Of a DNA stretch of 64,000 nucleotides, positions 43,470-54,131 are shown piece by piece (positions within the stretch are counted from its first letter, which is position 1; every line of letters begins with the position of its first letter). The notes beneath the pieces were generated by a model. It was given only the letters and a program-made list of their open reading frames with translations. It ran no database searches and had not been told where the DNA came from. The translations under genes were made by a program, and so were the position numbers. The DNA comes from Paraliobacillus sp. PM-2 (GTDB taxonomy: Bacteria; Bacillota; Bacilli; Bacillales; Amphibacillaceae): NCBI RefSeq assembly GCF_001368815.1, contig NZ_CTEI01000003.1, forward strand, positions 124,001 through 188,000. The letters run 5' to 3'.

Positions 43470-44450
43470 TTACGTTCCACTAACTGACGTTGTATATTGC
43501 TCTTCATCATGTCCAATTTGAAAATGCCATGTTTGATCTGCCCCCGCATGTAAAAACCTTTCCGCTAGACTTTTTGCATGAGCTGCATGTTTCGCAAGTG
43601 CAATAATACAACCACCACGACCACCACCTGTAAGCTTTGCACCAAGTGCTCCAGCTTGATGTGCAATTTTCACTAAGTGATCTATTCCTGCATCACTAAC
43701 ACCTAGACTGACCAATTCTTTTTGTGCACGGTTTAAAATTTCACCTAAAATAGAATGATTACCTTCTTGTAAAGCCTTCTTTGCCTCTTTTGTTAAATGG
43801 CCTAATGATTTTATTGATTGCCTTGTTTGATCAGTAATTGATTTATATTTTTCTTTAATACTCGAAACCGCTGCGTGTGTGTCACCTATTCTCCCAGTAT
43901 CAGCTACCACCAAATGAAAAGCATGTTTTATATCTACTTGTTCAATTGCTTTGTCTTTTTCAAACCATATAGGAACATCACTGCTTACTGCCTCCATATC
44001 GATTCCACTTGGACTACCATGCGCATATGTTTCCGCTAAATGAACAAGTTCCAATAAATCGTTTTTTTCCAATGGCTGATCAAAAAAGTGATATAAACTA
44101 CGCACAACAGCAATTGCGATCGCCGCACTAGAGCCTAGCCCTCTACCAATCGGAATCGTTGACTTAATGTGCATACGAAAATGGTTAGCTTGTTTATTAA
44201 GTTTTTTACATGTTTGTTCAATACAAGCAGCAATACCTTTTAGTTTTTCTGGAATACTATTTAATGGTCCCACATAAAAACTACTTTCAAGCAATACAGG
44301 ACCTTTATGTGGTGTGACTACTGATTTCACATGTATCGATGGAAATGGTAAAGCAATTGCTGGCTCTCCATATACAACGGCATGTTCACCTACTAAAATC
44401 AGTTTACTATGTGCGCTACCTATTGCTGTTTTTTGCGGTAGTTCTAACAT
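43470..44450 (-). CDS. mvaK1: Mevalonate kinase
   Basis: This 326-residue enzyme phosphorylates mevalonate at the 5-OH. Motifs: SAHSKLILVGEHAVVYGEPA, IPIGRGLGSSAAIAIAVV, GSPSGIDMEAV and KLTGGGRGGCIIALA. The ATG follows GGAGAGGCAGCAAC. The gene lies 66 bases after the TctA-type permease with no terminator between, so the transport and kinase genes may be one transcript. With mvaD and mvaK2 it completes the lower mevalonate pathway, which is unusual among Bacillus relatives and feeds the carotenoid operon through fni. Confidence 0.95.
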   Translation of the reverse strand: MLELPQKTAIGSAHSKLILVGEHAVVYGEPAIALPFPSIHVKSVVTPHKGPVLLESSFYVGPLNSIPEKLKGIAACIEQTCKKLNKQANHFRMHIKSTIPIGRGLGSSAAIAIAVVRSLYHFFDQPLEKNDLLELVHLAETYAHGSPSGIDMEAVSSDVPIWFEKDKAIEQVDIKHAFHLVVADTGRIGDTHAAVSSIKEKYKSITDQTRQSIKSLGHLTKEAKKALQEGNHSILGEILNRAQKELVSLGVSDAGIDHLVKIAHQAGALGAKLTGGGRGGCIIALAKHAAHAKSLAERFLHAGADQTWHFQIGHDEEQYTTSVSGT

Positions 44451-44516
44451 GTTGCTGCCTCTCCTTTATTTAACACGTTTTCTTCTGCATCCTCAAGAAC
44501 GATTCCCAAACGTACT

Positions 44517-45878
44517 TTAAGATAAACTTGCAAGTTGTGTGACAATCCATGGTGCAGCGTATAATACCATAAACTGCACACCATAATTAATGCCTAACCG
44601 ATGCATAAAACCAGCTACCAAGCCAATTAATAACACACCGCCAATATTAACTAAACCACCATCCATATAAGCCAACAGTAGAACTAAGCCAAAGAACAGA
44701 CCTAGCATCGCTTCATGTGGCACCCATTTAAATACAAATGTACAAATTTGTTGTGCGTATTTTACAATAATGAAATAAGTTATCACAATTGCAACAATCG
44801 CACCTATTGCAACTGCCCAAACGAAGTCAGCGTTAGAAAGAATATGGTGCATATTATGTTCCAATGTAAACACTGGTGGCGCATTAAACAATGCATTCGC
44901 TGGACCAATTGCTACAGGTGACAACGGGATACCTAATGCAATCAATGGAATAAGTGTACCAGCAATATAAGAAGCATTGGTTAGAGCATCCATGCTCGAA
45001 ATCGCCAATGAACTTTTCTTTACCGGATCTTTCACCCTAGAAGAAACTAATTCGCCTAATAATATCGTTATCCCCACTGGGCTTAAAATAAATAGAATGG
45101 AACCAAAAAATGACGATAGTGTACTTATACTTAATTCTTGTTTTGTTAAAATCTTAAATGGATTTGGAATTCCTTTATAACGATTATCTTTATTTAATGT
45201 TATCGTTTTTGTTCCATAACGATTCATTGCTTTTCTTTTATCTTTATTTAATAACTCAAATAATGTTAAAATAACCGGACCAATTGTAATCCCTAAAAAG
45301 AAAGAAATAAAAACATTTGTACCTTCTGGGACTACACCTACTCCCCAATATAAATAACGTAAGCCTTGTATTAGTATAGCAAATGGTACAATGGACGCAA
45401 GAGCTATCCACCTATTTCTTGACATTAATGCTAAAATGATTGCACCACCAAACAAAATTTGGTTCGTATAGGTCTGAATAACATCCGAAAAAGGAATGAG
45501 TGCATTTGCTAGAAGTAAACTTAACGGTACTGCTACAATTGTACCAATAACAGATCCTGATGCCATTTTTCGAATACTCAGATCAGATTTACCGTGTTTT
45601 TTTAAAACAAGTGCATGTTCCACCATCGGAGCAGCCATGACACCTCCAGGAATCCCTGCTACTGCAACCGGAATAGAATCAGTCAATTTTTTTGCAATAA
45701 TTGCCGCAATAAAAAATGTTAATATAACAATTGGCTCTAACCCTGTTAATACTAAAACCAATGTGACAGGTGCTAGTACGGCGGTCTCATCTGTACCAGG
45801 CGCAATTCCTATAATTGTATAAATAAATGTCCCTGCTACAGCTGCTATAATCATCTGAATAATTAACGCGATATCCAT
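44517..45878 (-). CDS. TctA-family transporter permease
   Basis: 453 residues and about 10-12 membrane spans. The N-terminal IGIAPGTDETAVLAPVTLVL and VAGIPGGVMAAPMVEHAL correspond to the glycine-rich TctA signatures, and a related inverted repeat appears in the second half (TLIPLIALGIPLSPVAIGPA). TctA proteins import carboxylates together with a small TctB and a periplasmic-type TctC; the small gene upstream may be the TctB partner and no TctC is present. Position before mvaK1 makes mevalonate or a related acid a possible substrate, which is a guess. Confidence 0.8.
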   Translation of the reverse strand: MDIALIIQMIIAAVAGTFIYTIIGIAPGTDETAVLAPVTLVLVLTGLEPIVILTFFIAAIIAKKLTDSIPVAVAGIPGGVMAAPMVEHALVLKKHGKSDLSIRKMASGSVIGTIVAVPLSLLLANALIPFSDVIQTYTNQILFGGAIILALMSRNRWIALASIVPFAILIQGLRYLYWGVGVVPEGTNVFISFFLGITIGPVILTLFELLNKDKRKAMNRYGTKTITLNKDNRYKGIPNPFKILTKQELSISTLSSFFGSILFILSPVGITILLGELVSSRVKDPVKKSSLAISSMDALTNASYIAGTLIPLIALGIPLSPVAIGPANALFNAPPVFTLEHNMHHILSNADFVWAVAIGAIVAIVITYFIIVKYAQQICTFVFKWVPHEAMLGLFFGLVLLLAYMDGGLVNIGGVLLIGLVAGFMHRLGINYGVQFMVLYAAPWIVTQLASLS

Positions 45879-46129
45879 TATGCTTCCCCATTCTCAACTG
45901 TTTTAAATTTTCTTTTTGGTTTAATTACCATACTAGAAATAATAAATCCTATTAGTGATCCAATCAAACCAAAATATAATGGTTTTGGCTCTTCATTCGG
46001 AGCAATAAAATATGCGCCAAGTGTAAAGGCACTTGTAAGAACTAATGCAAATACCAAATGTCTTATATTTACAAGATCTGCCCACACCTCAATATTATCT
46101 TCTTTTGTTACTTGGTTTTTTTCTCTCAT
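45878..46129 (-). CDS. Small two-span membrane protein, possible TctB-like partner
   Basis: 83 residues. The spans are HLVFALVLTSAFTLGAYFIA and PLYFGLIGSLIGFIISSMVI, with charged ends (MREKNQVTKED; KPKRKFKTVENGEA). Its stop overlaps the start of the TctA-type gene by one base, so the two proteins are made together. It is smaller than ordinary TctB (about 150 residues, four spans). First gene of the presumed transporter-mevalonate unit; the ATG follows AGGAGTGAGGAA. Confidence 0.7.
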   Translation of the reverse strand: MREKNQVTKEDNIEVWADLVNIRHLVFALVLTSAFTLGAYFIAPNEEPKPLYFGLIGSLIGFIISSMVIKPKRKFKTVENGEA

Positions 46130-46404
46130 TTCCTCACTCCTTCAATCAAAAATTCATGATTAAACTGGATTTTTATTATAATGTTATTACTATTTACAAT
46201 CAAATATAATTTAGTGATATACGTCACAATTTTACCAGAAATGAGGGTGTTTCTGAAATGGTTTGCATTTTATAATTAAATCTTCATTTAGTTAAGAGAT
46301 AGTAACCAATATACGATTAAGAAACACAGTCGTATTTTCCATCTGTTCTCTAGTGTGATAAAGTATACTTAGACATAAATTAGAATGATTTGGAGGGGGA
46401 TATT

Positions 46405-47199
46405 TTGAAAAAAACGCTAACATTAGCTGGTTCTGATTCTAGTGGTGGAGCAGGCATACAAGCAGACCTAAAAACGTTTCAAGAACATCAGGTATATGGA
46501 ATGACCGCACTTACTTCCATTGTCTCAATGGCACCTAAAGATTGGAGTCATCAAGTAACACCTATAGACGTTTCAACGGTAGAAAAGCAATTGAAGACTA
46601 TTTTATCTGTAGGTATTGATGCTATGAAAACAGGTATGCTTGGCTCAGTAGAAATTATTGAACTTGGTGCGAAAGAAATTAAAGCACATAATTTAGATAA
46701 AGTAGTAATCGATCCCGTTATGGTCTGCAAAGGCGAAGATGAAGTATTGCAACCTGAAAATACAGATGCAATGCGTGAGCTACTATTACCACTTGCAACA
46801 ATTACTACACCTAACCTATTTGAAGCTGGTCAGTTAGCACAAACAGGACCAATAAAGACAATTGAAGAAATGAAACACGCAGCTGAAAAAATTATTGCCT
46901 TAGGAGCAAAAAATGTAGTGATTAAAGGTGGTAAATCCTTAGATCATGATAAAGCACTCGATCTTTTCTATGACGGTAATGAACATATTCTACTAGAAAA
47001 AGATAAAATTGATACTAGTTATAATCATGGTGCAGGTTGTACATTTGCTGCTGCTATTACTGCTAATTTAGCAAATGGAAAAACAGTTAAAGATGCTGTA
47101 GTAGCTGCAAAAGATTTTGCTCACGCAGCCATTAAAAACGGATGGAAATTAAATGAATTTGTCGGTCCAGTAAAACATGGTGCATACAATAAAAAATAA
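46405..47199 (+). CDS. pdxK: Pyridoxine/pyridoxal kinase, ThiD-like (PdxK)
   Basis: 264 residues from TTG 46405, after GGAGGGGG; the TTG at 46390 overlaps the ribosome site itself. Ribokinase-family motifs: LTLAGSDSSGGAGIQADLK, KTGMLGSVEIIE, VVIDPVMVCKG and the C-terminal anion-hole motif YNHGAGCTFAAAITANL. The CxxGAGCTF-type loop is shared by PdxK and ThiD. The sequence resembles the Bacillus PdxK/ThiD-like pyridoxine kinase more than HMP-phosphate kinase, but ThiD activity cannot be excluded. It makes the cofactor pyridoxal phosphate. Confidence 0.87.
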   Translation: MKKTLTLAGSDSSGGAGIQADLKTFQEHQVYGMTALTSIVSMAPKDWSHQVTPIDVSTVEKQLKTILSVGIDAMKTGMLGSVEIIELGAKEIKAHNLDKVVIDPVMVCKGEDEVLQPENTDAMRELLLPLATITTPNLFEAGQLAQTGPIKTIEEMKHAAEKIIALGAKNVVIKGGKSLDHDKALDLFYDGNEHILLEKDKIDTSYNHGAGCTFAAAITANLANGKTVKDAVVAAKDFAHAAIKNGWKLNEFVGPVKHGAYNKK

Positions 47200-47284
47200 T
47201 CTTTGAGTAAAAGCGGAGTCAATTGACTTCGTTTTTTCTTTATCCTTAAATTATTTAATGCTAGCGATAATGGTCTGTGAACTA

Positions 47285-47337
47285 TAATTAGATTGAAATC
47301 TAATTAGCTATATGTTAAATTAGATTACAATCTAATT
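47285..47337 (+). promoter_or_regulatory. Double palindromic operator upstream of the ArsR-type regulator
   Basis: Site 1 (47285-47306) has perfect 10-bp arms TAATTAGATT/AATCTAATTA with a GA spacer. Site 2 (47318-47337) has 9-bp arms AATTAGATT/AATCTAATT with an AC spacer. The centres are 32 bp apart, about three helical turns, so two dimers could bind on one DNA face. Site 2 ends 20 bases before the start codon, in a position to block transcription; autoregulation is inferred. Confidence 0.75.
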
Positions 47338-47357
47338 AGGTTAAAAGGAGAATGAAA

Positions 47358-47936
47358 ATGCAGTTAGATAAGCTTGTTAACTATCATAAAGCGCTAGGAG
47401 ATCCAACACGTATCCGTATTATTGTACTACTTCAACAGAAACCCCTTCATGGTCAAGCAATCGCACATAAATTAGGCTTAAAACCAGCTACTATTACTCA
47501 CCACATGTCAAAATTACGAAATATCGGACTAGTTTATCAACGAAGAGATAAAAATACGATTTATTTTTACCTTGATCAAAAAAAGCTTGAGCAGAGTGCA
47601 GCAGCTATTACACAGTTAGGTGTGCATACTATGTTCAAACAAGAGATGACAAAAGAAGAGAAAGATGCAATCATAAAAAATTTCTTGCTTCCGGACGGTA
47701 CATTAAAACATTTACCTAGCCAGCAAAAGAAGAAAATACTTATCTTGGCTTATTTAATTCGCGATATACAACCCCATCATATTTATTCTGAACATGAGAT
47801 AAATGTATATATTCGACAGTATCATGAAGATTATGCCACCATTCGAAGAGAATGGGTTATGCATCAATTCATGTTTCGTAAAAATAATGCTTATGAGTTA
47901 AATCCAAAAGAGATGTGGCCTGTCGTTTATGAATGA
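47358..47936 (+). CDS. ArsR-family regulator with C-terminal DUF2087 domain
   Basis: 192 residues from ATG 47358, 7 bases after AAGGAG (ATG 47352 is too close). The N-terminal winged helix (about 1-80) reads HKALGDPTRIRIIVLLQQKP, HGQAIAHKLGLKPATITHHM and RDKNTIYFYL. The C-terminal DUF2087 domain (about 105-190) has FLLPDGTLKHLPSQQKKKIL and YHEDYATIRREWVMHQFMFR. No metal-binding cysteines are seen, so the signal is not obviously a metal. Two palindromes upstream suggest self-repression. No target operon is adjacent. Confidence 0.88.
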   Translation: MQLDKLVNYHKALGDPTRIRIIVLLQQKPLHGQAIAHKLGLKPATITHHMSKLRNIGLVYQRRDKNTIYFYLDQKKLEQSAAAITQLGVHTMFKQEMTKEEKDAIIKNFLLPDGTLKHLPSQQKKKILILAYLIRDIQPHHIYSEHEINVYIRQYHEDYATIRREWVMHQFMFRKNNAYELNPKEMWPVVYE

Positions 47937-47944
47937 ATGTTAGA

Positions 47945-48039
47945 AAAACGCATGAAATCAAAAGGTACCACTTTAAAAAGTTAAATTTAATACAAACTTT
48001 TATAAATGGTATCTATTAACTGTTGCTTTCATGCGTTTT
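47945..48039. terminator. Long imperfect hairpin between convergent genes
   Basis: AAAACGCATGAAA (47945-47957) pairs perfectly with TTTCATGCGTTTT (48027-48039), and inner words GGTACCA/TGGTAtC and CTTTAAAAAG/CTTTTATAAA extend the pairing over about 95 bases. It lies 8 bases past the ArsR stop and 25 before the deoC stop, so it can terminate both. Confidence 0.7.
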
Positions 48040-48064
48040 CTTATTAAAAGATTAATTCATACGT

Positions 48065-48736
48065 TTAATAATCACTTGTTGACTTTTTCCCTTGTACAAT
48101 AGACACACTTGCGCTAGCACCTATACGGGAAGCACCTGCTTGAACCATTGCTTCTGCTGTTTCTTGATCACGTACACCACCCGAAGCTTTTACACCAATA
48201 TGTTCGCCAACTGTTTGGCGCATCAAACGAATATCTTCGACTGTTGCTCCACCAGTAGAAAAACCGGTAGATGTTTTGACATAATCTGTTCCTGCTTCAA
48301 CAGCTAACTTGCATGCTATTTCTTTTTCTTCATCAGTTAATAAGCATGTTTCAATAATTACTTTTACTAGTGCTTTTCCTTTAGCAGCATCAACTACAGC
48401 TTGAATATCCGATTGAACTAGATCATGGTTTCCATCTTTCAATGCGCCAATATTAATTACCATATCCACTTCTGATGCACCATTATGAATCGCGTCTTTC
48501 GTTTCTAATGCTTTCACTTCAGAAGTTGATGCTCCTAAAGGAAAACCGATCACAGTACAAACAGCCACATCTGATTCAGTTAATAAGTTAGCCGCTTCCT
48601 TCACCCAAGTTGGGTTCACACAAACAGAATAAAAACCATGTTCTTTCGCTTCCTGACACAATGTAGTAATTTGTTCTTTAGTTGTATCAGGTTTAAGTGC
48701 AGTGTGATCGATTTTGTTTGCAAGTTGATTTACCAT
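48065..48736 (-). CDS. deoC: Deoxyribose-phosphate aldolase
   Basis: This 223-residue class I aldolase splits deoxyribose 5-phosphate into glyceraldehyde 3-phosphate and acetaldehyde. [14 protein letters not shown] near the N-terminus, [25 protein letters not shown] and the Schiff-base lysine region [19 protein letters not shown] are all present. Last gene of the nucleoside operon, 42 bases after cdd; it finishes breakdown of the deoxyribose released by the phosphorylases and DeoB. Confidence 0.96.
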   Translation of the reverse strand: MVNQLANKIDHTALKPDTTKEQITTLCQEAKEHGFYSVCVNPTWVKEAANLLTESDVAVCTVIGFPLGASTSEVKALETKDAIHNGASEVDMVINIGALKDGNHDLVQSDIQAVVDAAKGKALVKVIIETCLLTDEEKEIACKLAVEAGTDYVKTSTGFSTGGATVEDIRLMRQTVGEHIGVKASGGVRDQETAEAMVQAGASRIGASASVSIVQGKKSTSDY

Positions 48737-48778
48737 TGTTATTCCTCCTGGTTTTTGTTTGGTTCTATTGTCACTTCT

Positions 48779-49198
<420 letters not shown>

Positions 49199-49211
49199 TC
49201 AGCTTAACCTA

Positions 49212-50030
49212 TTAATATATTCGAACTAAGACATCTTTAATAAAACGCAAGAACGATTCTCTTACTTTTTCTGTCGTTTCAATTACTTCATCGTGTGACA
49301 ATGGTTGATCTAAAATACCTGCTGCCATATTTGAAATACAAGAAATACCTAAACAAGCCATACCAGCATGTCGTGCTACAATAACTTCTGGTACAGTAGA
49401 CATGCCAACCGCATCTCCACCTAGTGTCTGTAACATACGGATTTCAGCTGGTGTTTCATAACTTGGACCAGTATTCCATACATAGACCCCTTCTTTTAAA
49501 GCTAAATTCATCTCTTTTGCTACGTCATGTGCAATAGTTTGTAATGTCTTATCATATGCAGTGGACATATCGGGGAAACGAACACCCAGTTTTGATTCGT
49601 TTGGCCCTATTAATGGATTTTGTCCTGTATTATTTATATGATCTGTAATTAACATTAGATCACCAGGATTTAAATCTGGATTCACCCCACCCGCTGCATT
49701 TGTTACAATTAACTTTTCTACTCCTAGTTCTTTCATCACACGAACAGGAAAAGTAACTGCATCCAGTTCATATCCTTCATAAAAGTGAAAGCGCCCTTGC
49801 ATAGCAACAACTGGAACTCCCATTAAGGTTCCGCTAACGAGTTGTCCTGCATGCCCTTCTACTGTTGAAACAGGAAAACCTGGAATCGTTTCATATTTAA
49901 TTTTTACTGGATCTTCAATTTCATCCGCAAGCATTCCTAAGCCAGAACCAAGAATTAGTCCCACTTTTGGAGTTTTTGATAGTTTTTCAGCAATATACGA
50001 AGCGGCTTCTTCGATTTGTTGCAGATTCAT
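49212..50030 (-). CDS. punA: Purine-nucleoside phosphorylase, trimeric type
   Basis: This 272-residue enzyme cleaves (deoxy)guanosine and inosine with phosphate. Motifs: KVGLILGSGLGMLADEIE, GRFHFYEGY, VTNAAGGVNPDLNPGDLMLI, NTGPSYETPAEIRML and GMSTVPEVIVARH. These place it in the low-molecular-mass, PunA/human-PNP family rather than DeoD. It lies 13 bases after deoB. Confidence 0.95.
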   Translation of the reverse strand: MNLQQIEEAASYIAEKLSKTPKVGLILGSGLGMLADEIEDPVKIKYETIPGFPVSTVEGHAGQLVSGTLMGVPVVAMQGRFHFYEGYELDAVTFPVRVMKELGVEKLIVTNAAGGVNPDLNPGDLMLITDHINNTGQNPLIGPNESKLGVRFPDMSTAYDKTLQTIAHDVAKEMNLALKEGVYVWNTGPSYETPAEIRMLQTLGGDAVGMSTVPEVIVARHAGMACLGISCISNMAAGILDQPLSHDEVIETTEKVRESFLRFIKDVLVRIY

Positions 50031-50043
50031 TCGTTCTCCCTCC

Positions 50044-51225
50044 TTACTTAATATCTTTTAGAAAACTCGTACCATGCTCTGGCATTTCAATCTCAAAATT
50101 GTCTGCAATCGTTGCACCAATATCAGCAAATGTTTTTCGTATTGATAATTCTTCCCCAACTGTAATTCCTTTGTGATGGACGAGCAACGGTACATATTCA
50201 CGCGTATGATCTGTACCGTGATGAACTGGATCGTTTCCATGGTCTGCCGTAATAATTAGTAGATCATCTTCTTTTAATTTGTTTAATACTTCTGGCAGTC
50301 TTTGGTCAAATGTTTCCAAAGCTTTACCATAACCTTCTGGGTCTCTACGGTGTCCATATTTCGCATCAAAATCAACTAAGTTTAAAAAATTTAGCCCTTT
50401 AAAGTCTTTGTCCATTGATTGAATGAATTTTTCCATACCATCGTCATTATCTTTTGTTCGAATAGCCTCTGTTACTCCTTCACCATCATATATGTCTGAA
50501 ATTTTGCCTAAAGCAACTACATCATAACCACTATCTTTCATCTCATTCATCACTGTTCTTCCAAATGGCTTTAAGGCATAATCATGACGGTTAGATGTTC
50601 GCTCAAAGGCACCTGGTTCACCGATGAATGGACGTGCAATAATACGACCGATCATGTACTTATCATTTTTAGTTAATGCACGTGCTGTTTCACAGATTTC
50701 ATATTGTTCTTCAATAGGAATAATATCTTCATGTGCAGCAATTTGCAATACAGAATCTGCAGACGTATAAACAATCAGCGCTCCTGTTTCCATATGCTCT
50801 TGTCCTAATTCTTTAATGATTTCTGTACCAGAAGCAGGTTTATTACCAATGATTTTCCTACCAGTTTTTTCTTCTAGTTGCTGTAATAAATCGTCTGGAA
50901 ACCCATCAGGAAATGTTTGAAATGGCTGATCAATATAAAGACCCATTATTTCCCAGTGACCTGTCATTGTATCTTTTCCATTTGATGCTTCCTGCATTTT
51001 TGTAAAATGCGCAAGTGGCTGTGATGATTTTTCAATTCCTTGAATCTCTCGAATATTACTAAGCCCTAACTCACCGATTGTCGGCATATCTAAACCGTTC
51101 ATTGCTTCTGCAATATGCCCTAATGTGTCTGCACCAACATCATCAAATTTCGCTGCATCTGGGGCTTCTCCTATACCCACTGAATCCATTACAATGACAA
51201 AAACTCGTTTAAACGGTGTACTCAT
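50044..51225 (-). CDS. deoB: Phosphopentomutase
   Basis: This 393-residue manganese enzyme interconverts (deoxy)ribose 1- and 5-phosphates. The metal-binding motifs [33 protein letters not shown] (with the phosphorylated Thr) and [19 protein letters not shown] are present, and the length equals that of B. subtilis Drm. It follows the XapX gene by 19 bases and sits between the phosphorylases it serves. Confidence 0.97.
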   Translation of the reverse strand: MSTPFKRVFVIVMDSVGIGEAPDAAKFDDVGADTLGHIAEAMNGLDMPTIGELGLSNIREIQGIEKSSQPLAHFTKMQEASNGKDTMTGHWEIMGLYIDQPFQTFPDGFPDDLLQQLEEKTGRKIIGNKPASGTEIIKELGQEHMETGALIVYTSADSVLQIAAHEDIIPIEEQYEICETARALTKNDKYMIGRIIARPFIGEPGAFERTSNRHDYALKPFGRTVMNEMKDSGYDVVALGKISDIYDGEGVTEAIRTKDNDDGMEKFIQSMDKDFKGLNFLNLVDFDAKYGHRRDPEGYGKALETFDQRLPEVLNKLKEDDLLIITADHGNDPVHHGTDHTREYVPLLVHHKGITVGEELSIRKTFADIGATIADNFEIEMPEHGTSFLKDIK

Positions 51226-51244
51226 AAAATATCGTCCTTTCTAT

Positions 51245-51409
51245 TTAAAATATAGTTTTTATCCAATCTACAATTATGCCGCCAAAATAAATTCCTACGA
51301 TCCCAAGCACACCTGTGAGCACTGGTGGGGCTGGTAATGGTAGTTTTAAAAACTTAAATAAAATACCAACAATGATACCTGCTACTAAACTTAAGATAAG
51401 CTCTTTCAT
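51245..51409 (-). CDS. XapX-domain small membrane protein
   Basis: 54 residues: MKELILSLVAGIIVGILFKF, then LKLPLPAPPVLTGVLGIVG and IYFGGIIVDWIKTIF. Two membrane spans flank a Pro-rich PLPAPP loop, the signature of the XapX family, which occurs near xanthosine/nucleoside genes. ATG 51409 follows GGAGAGTGACA. It lies inside the nucleoside operon between pdp (66 bases) and deoB (19 bases). It is thought to assist transport, but the role is not established. Confidence 0.85.
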   Translation of the reverse strand: MKELILSLVAGIIVGILFKFLKLPLPAPPVLTGVLGIVGIYFGGIIVDWIKTIF

Positions 51410-51475
51410 TGTCACTCTCCTACTTTATACTATTGTACCCACACCGTGGTGTGATGTCCAACCTTTCAACAGGGT

Positions 51476-52780
51476 TTATTGATCAATTACACCGTAAATT
51501 AATTCATTGACTACAGGCAATTGATCTCCAATCGTATATGCTTGCTTAATTTTTTCTATTACTTCAGCAACATCAGCCTGATTACTATGAATCGTCACAA
51601 TTGTTTCGCCTTCTTGAACCGCATCACCGACTTTCTTATTCAATACAAGGCCAACAGCTAGATCAATTATTGATTCTTTGGTCATCCGACCAGCTCCCAA
51701 CATACTAGCCGCAATACCTATTTCATCAGCTACTATTTCTGTAACATACCCGTCTCTTTTTGCCTTTACTTCTATTTGATTTGCTGCTGTTGGTAACTTG
51801 CTAGGGTCGTCTACAACAGAGGCATTTCCACCTTGTGATGCGACAAATGTTTTGAATTTTTCTATTGCTTTTCCAGATTCCATCACTTCTTCTAACAACA
51901 TACGCGCTTGGTCAATGGAATCTGCTTTGTTTGCTAAATAAACCATTTGACTTCCTAGAGTCAGACATAATTCATGTAAATCGCTTGGTCCATTTCCATT
52001 TAGTGTATCAATTGCCTCTTTCACCTCTAGTGCATTTCCGATAGCCATACCAAGTGGTTGATTCATATCAGAGATAACCGCAATCGTATTTCGTCCTGCA
52101 CCGTTACCTATTTCAACCATTGCTTTTGCTAAAGCTTTTGCATCTTCTAAGTCCTTCATAAAAGCCCCTGATCCTGTTTTAACATCTAATACAATAGCAT
52201 CTGCACCAGAAGCAATTTTTTTACTCATAATCGAACTTGCAATTAATGGAATCGAATTAACTGTTGCTGTCACATCTCTCAAACTATACAATTTCTTATC
52301 TGCTGGCGTTAAATTTCCACTCTGACCAACAACAGCAATTTTATTTTGATTTACTAATTGATTAAACGTTTGACTGTTTAATTCCACTTGAAATCCTTCA
52401 ATTGATTCTAATTTATCAATGGTTCCACCTGTATGACCAAGACCTCTTCCAGACATCTTTGCTACAGGAACATCTAAAGCAGCCACAAGTGGAGCTAAAA
52501 TTAATGTTGTTGTATCTCCAACCCCACCAGTACTATGTTTATCTACTTTAATCCCCTCAATATCAGATAGATCAATTTGATCTCCTGACTCTACCATTGC
52601 CATTGTTAAATGAACACGTTCTTCTTTTGTCATATCCTGAAAATACAATGCCATTGCTAATGCAGACATTTGATAGTCAGGAATTTCATCGTTGGTATAT
52701 CCTGTAACAATAAAATCAATCTCTTCTTTGGATAGTTCTTTACCATCTCGTTTTTTCGCAATAATATCTACCATTCTCAT
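51476..52780 (-). CDS. pdp: Pyrimidine-nucleoside phosphorylase
   Basis: This 434-residue enzyme cleaves uridine, thymidine and deoxyuridine with phosphate. Conserved blocks are [40 protein letters not shown], and [11 protein letters not shown]-like [20 protein letters not shown] then VKTGSGAF. The length agrees with Bacillus Pdp (433). It follows nupC by 35 bases. Confidence 0.96.
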   Translation of the reverse strand: MRMVDIIAKKRDGKELSKEEIDFIVTGYTNDEIPDYQMSALAMALYFQDMTKEERVHLTMAMVESGDQIDLSDIEGIKVDKHSTGGVGDTTTLILAPLVAALDVPVAKMSGRGLGHTGGTIDKLESIEGFQVELNSQTFNQLVNQNKIAVVGQSGNLTPADKKLYSLRDVTATVNSIPLIASSIMSKKIASGADAIVLDVKTGSGAFMKDLEDAKALAKAMVEIGNGAGRNTIAVISDMNQPLGMAIGNALEVKEAIDTLNGNGPSDLHELCLTLGSQMVYLANKADSIDQARMLLEEVMESGKAIEKFKTFVASQGGNASVVDDPSKLPTAANQIEVKAKRDGYVTEIVADEIGIAASMLGAGRMTKESIIDLAVGLVLNKKVGDAVQEGETIVTIHSNQADVAEVIEKIKQAYTIGDQLPVVNELIYGVIDQ

Positions 52781-52815
52781 GTTTATCTTCCTTCCCTCTT
52801 AAAAATTATCTTTCA

Positions 52816-54012
52816 TTAAAAAAACATTCCTGCTACCGCAGCACTTAACAAAGAAGCTAGCATCCCTGCTACTACAGCACGAAGGCCTAAAGTTGCAATG
52901 TCTTTACGACGACTAGGAGCCAATCCACCTAAACCACCTAATAAAATAGCCATAGAGCTTAAATTAGCGAAACCACATAATGCAAAACTTACTACTAAAT
53001 TTGTCTTGTCTGATAATGAATTCATTTCAGAAGCAAAGGACGAATACGCAACAAATTCATTTAATACTAATTTTTGACCAATAAAGCTTCCTGCTGTAAC
53101 TGCTTCAGACCAAGGAACACCGATTGCAAAAGCAACTGGGGAGAAAAGATATCCTAAAATACCTTCCAATGTTAACCCACCAAAAATACCTAAAATGCCG
53201 TTAATCAACGCAATTAATGCAATAAAAGCTAATAACATTGCACCTACATTCAGAGCTAGCTTTAATCCATCACTCGCCCCCTTAGCAGCAGCATCAATAA
53301 CATTTACAGTTTCTGTATCCTTTTCTAATTTAACCTCATCTGTTGTTTGTGATGTTTCTGTCTCAGGCATTATCATTTTAGCCATAATTAATCCTGAAGG
53401 TGCAGCCATAAAACTAGCAGCTAATAAATATTCAAGTGGTACGCCCAATAACGAGTAACCAACTAACACTGATCCAGCAACAGAAGCAAGCCCACCTGTC
53501 ATAACTGCAAACAATTCAGATTTTGTCATTTTTTCTAAAAATGGTCGTACAACTAATGGTGCTTCGGTCTGTCCTACAAAAATATTGGATGCTGCTGAAA
53601 TCGATTCTGTCTTACTAGTACCTAATAATTTAGATAATGCACCACCAATGATTTTAATAAACCACTGCATAACCCCTAAATAATACAAAACAGATATAAG
53701 TGCCGAGAAGAATATAATAATTGGTAACACATGAAAAGCAAAAATACTCCCAAATTCATTACTATTTGCTAGTGTACCAAATAAAAAACTAATCCCCTCA
53801 TTAGCATAAGAAATTATGTCTTGCACACGTAGTGTGAACCATTTTAACGCTTCTCGACCAGCTTCCCACTTTAAGACGATAAATGCAAAAATTATTTGGA
53901 TGGATAGACCACCTAAAATTGTTCGTGCACGAATCGATTTCTTACTTGAAGATAAAAGAAACGCAATGGATAATACAACTATTATACCGAAAATCCCCCA
54001 CAATAGGTTCAT
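52816..54012 (-). CDS. nupC: Concentrative nucleoside transporter, NupC family
   Basis: 398 residues from ATG 54012 ([20 protein letters not shown]). The frame runs 12 codons further up, but NupC proteins start here. Typical blocks are [60 protein letters not shown] and [11 protein letters not shown]. It imports nucleosides with H+ or Na+. First gene of the operon, so uptake and breakdown are made together. Confidence 0.93.
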   Translation of the reverse strand: MNLLWGIFGIIVVLSIAFLLSSSKKSIRARTILGGLSIQIIFAFIVLKWEAGREALKWFTLRVQDIISYANEGISFLFGTLANSNEFGSIFAFHVLPIIIFFSALISVLYYLGVMQWFIKIIGGALSKLLGTSKTESISAASNIFVGQTEAPLVVRPFLEKMTKSELFAVMTGGLASVAGSVLVGYSLLGVPLEYLLAASFMAAPSGLIMAKMIMPETETSQTTDEVKLEKDTETVNVIDAAAKGASDGLKLALNVGAMLLAFIALIALINGILGIFGGLTLEGILGYLFSPVAFAIGVPWSEAVTAGSFIGQKLVLNEFVAYSSFASEMNSLSDKTNLVVSFALCGFANLSSMAILLGGLGGLAPSRRKDIATLGLRAVVAGMLASLLSAAVAGMFF

Positions 54013-54131
54013 GATGAACAACTCTCTTTCTATCTGTAATTTGGACAACTTTATTTAATTTATCCCTTAATACGTAAGCAAAGTATAAACCAAACCAATC
54101 ATTGGAACCCCTTACATATTACCTTACATTT

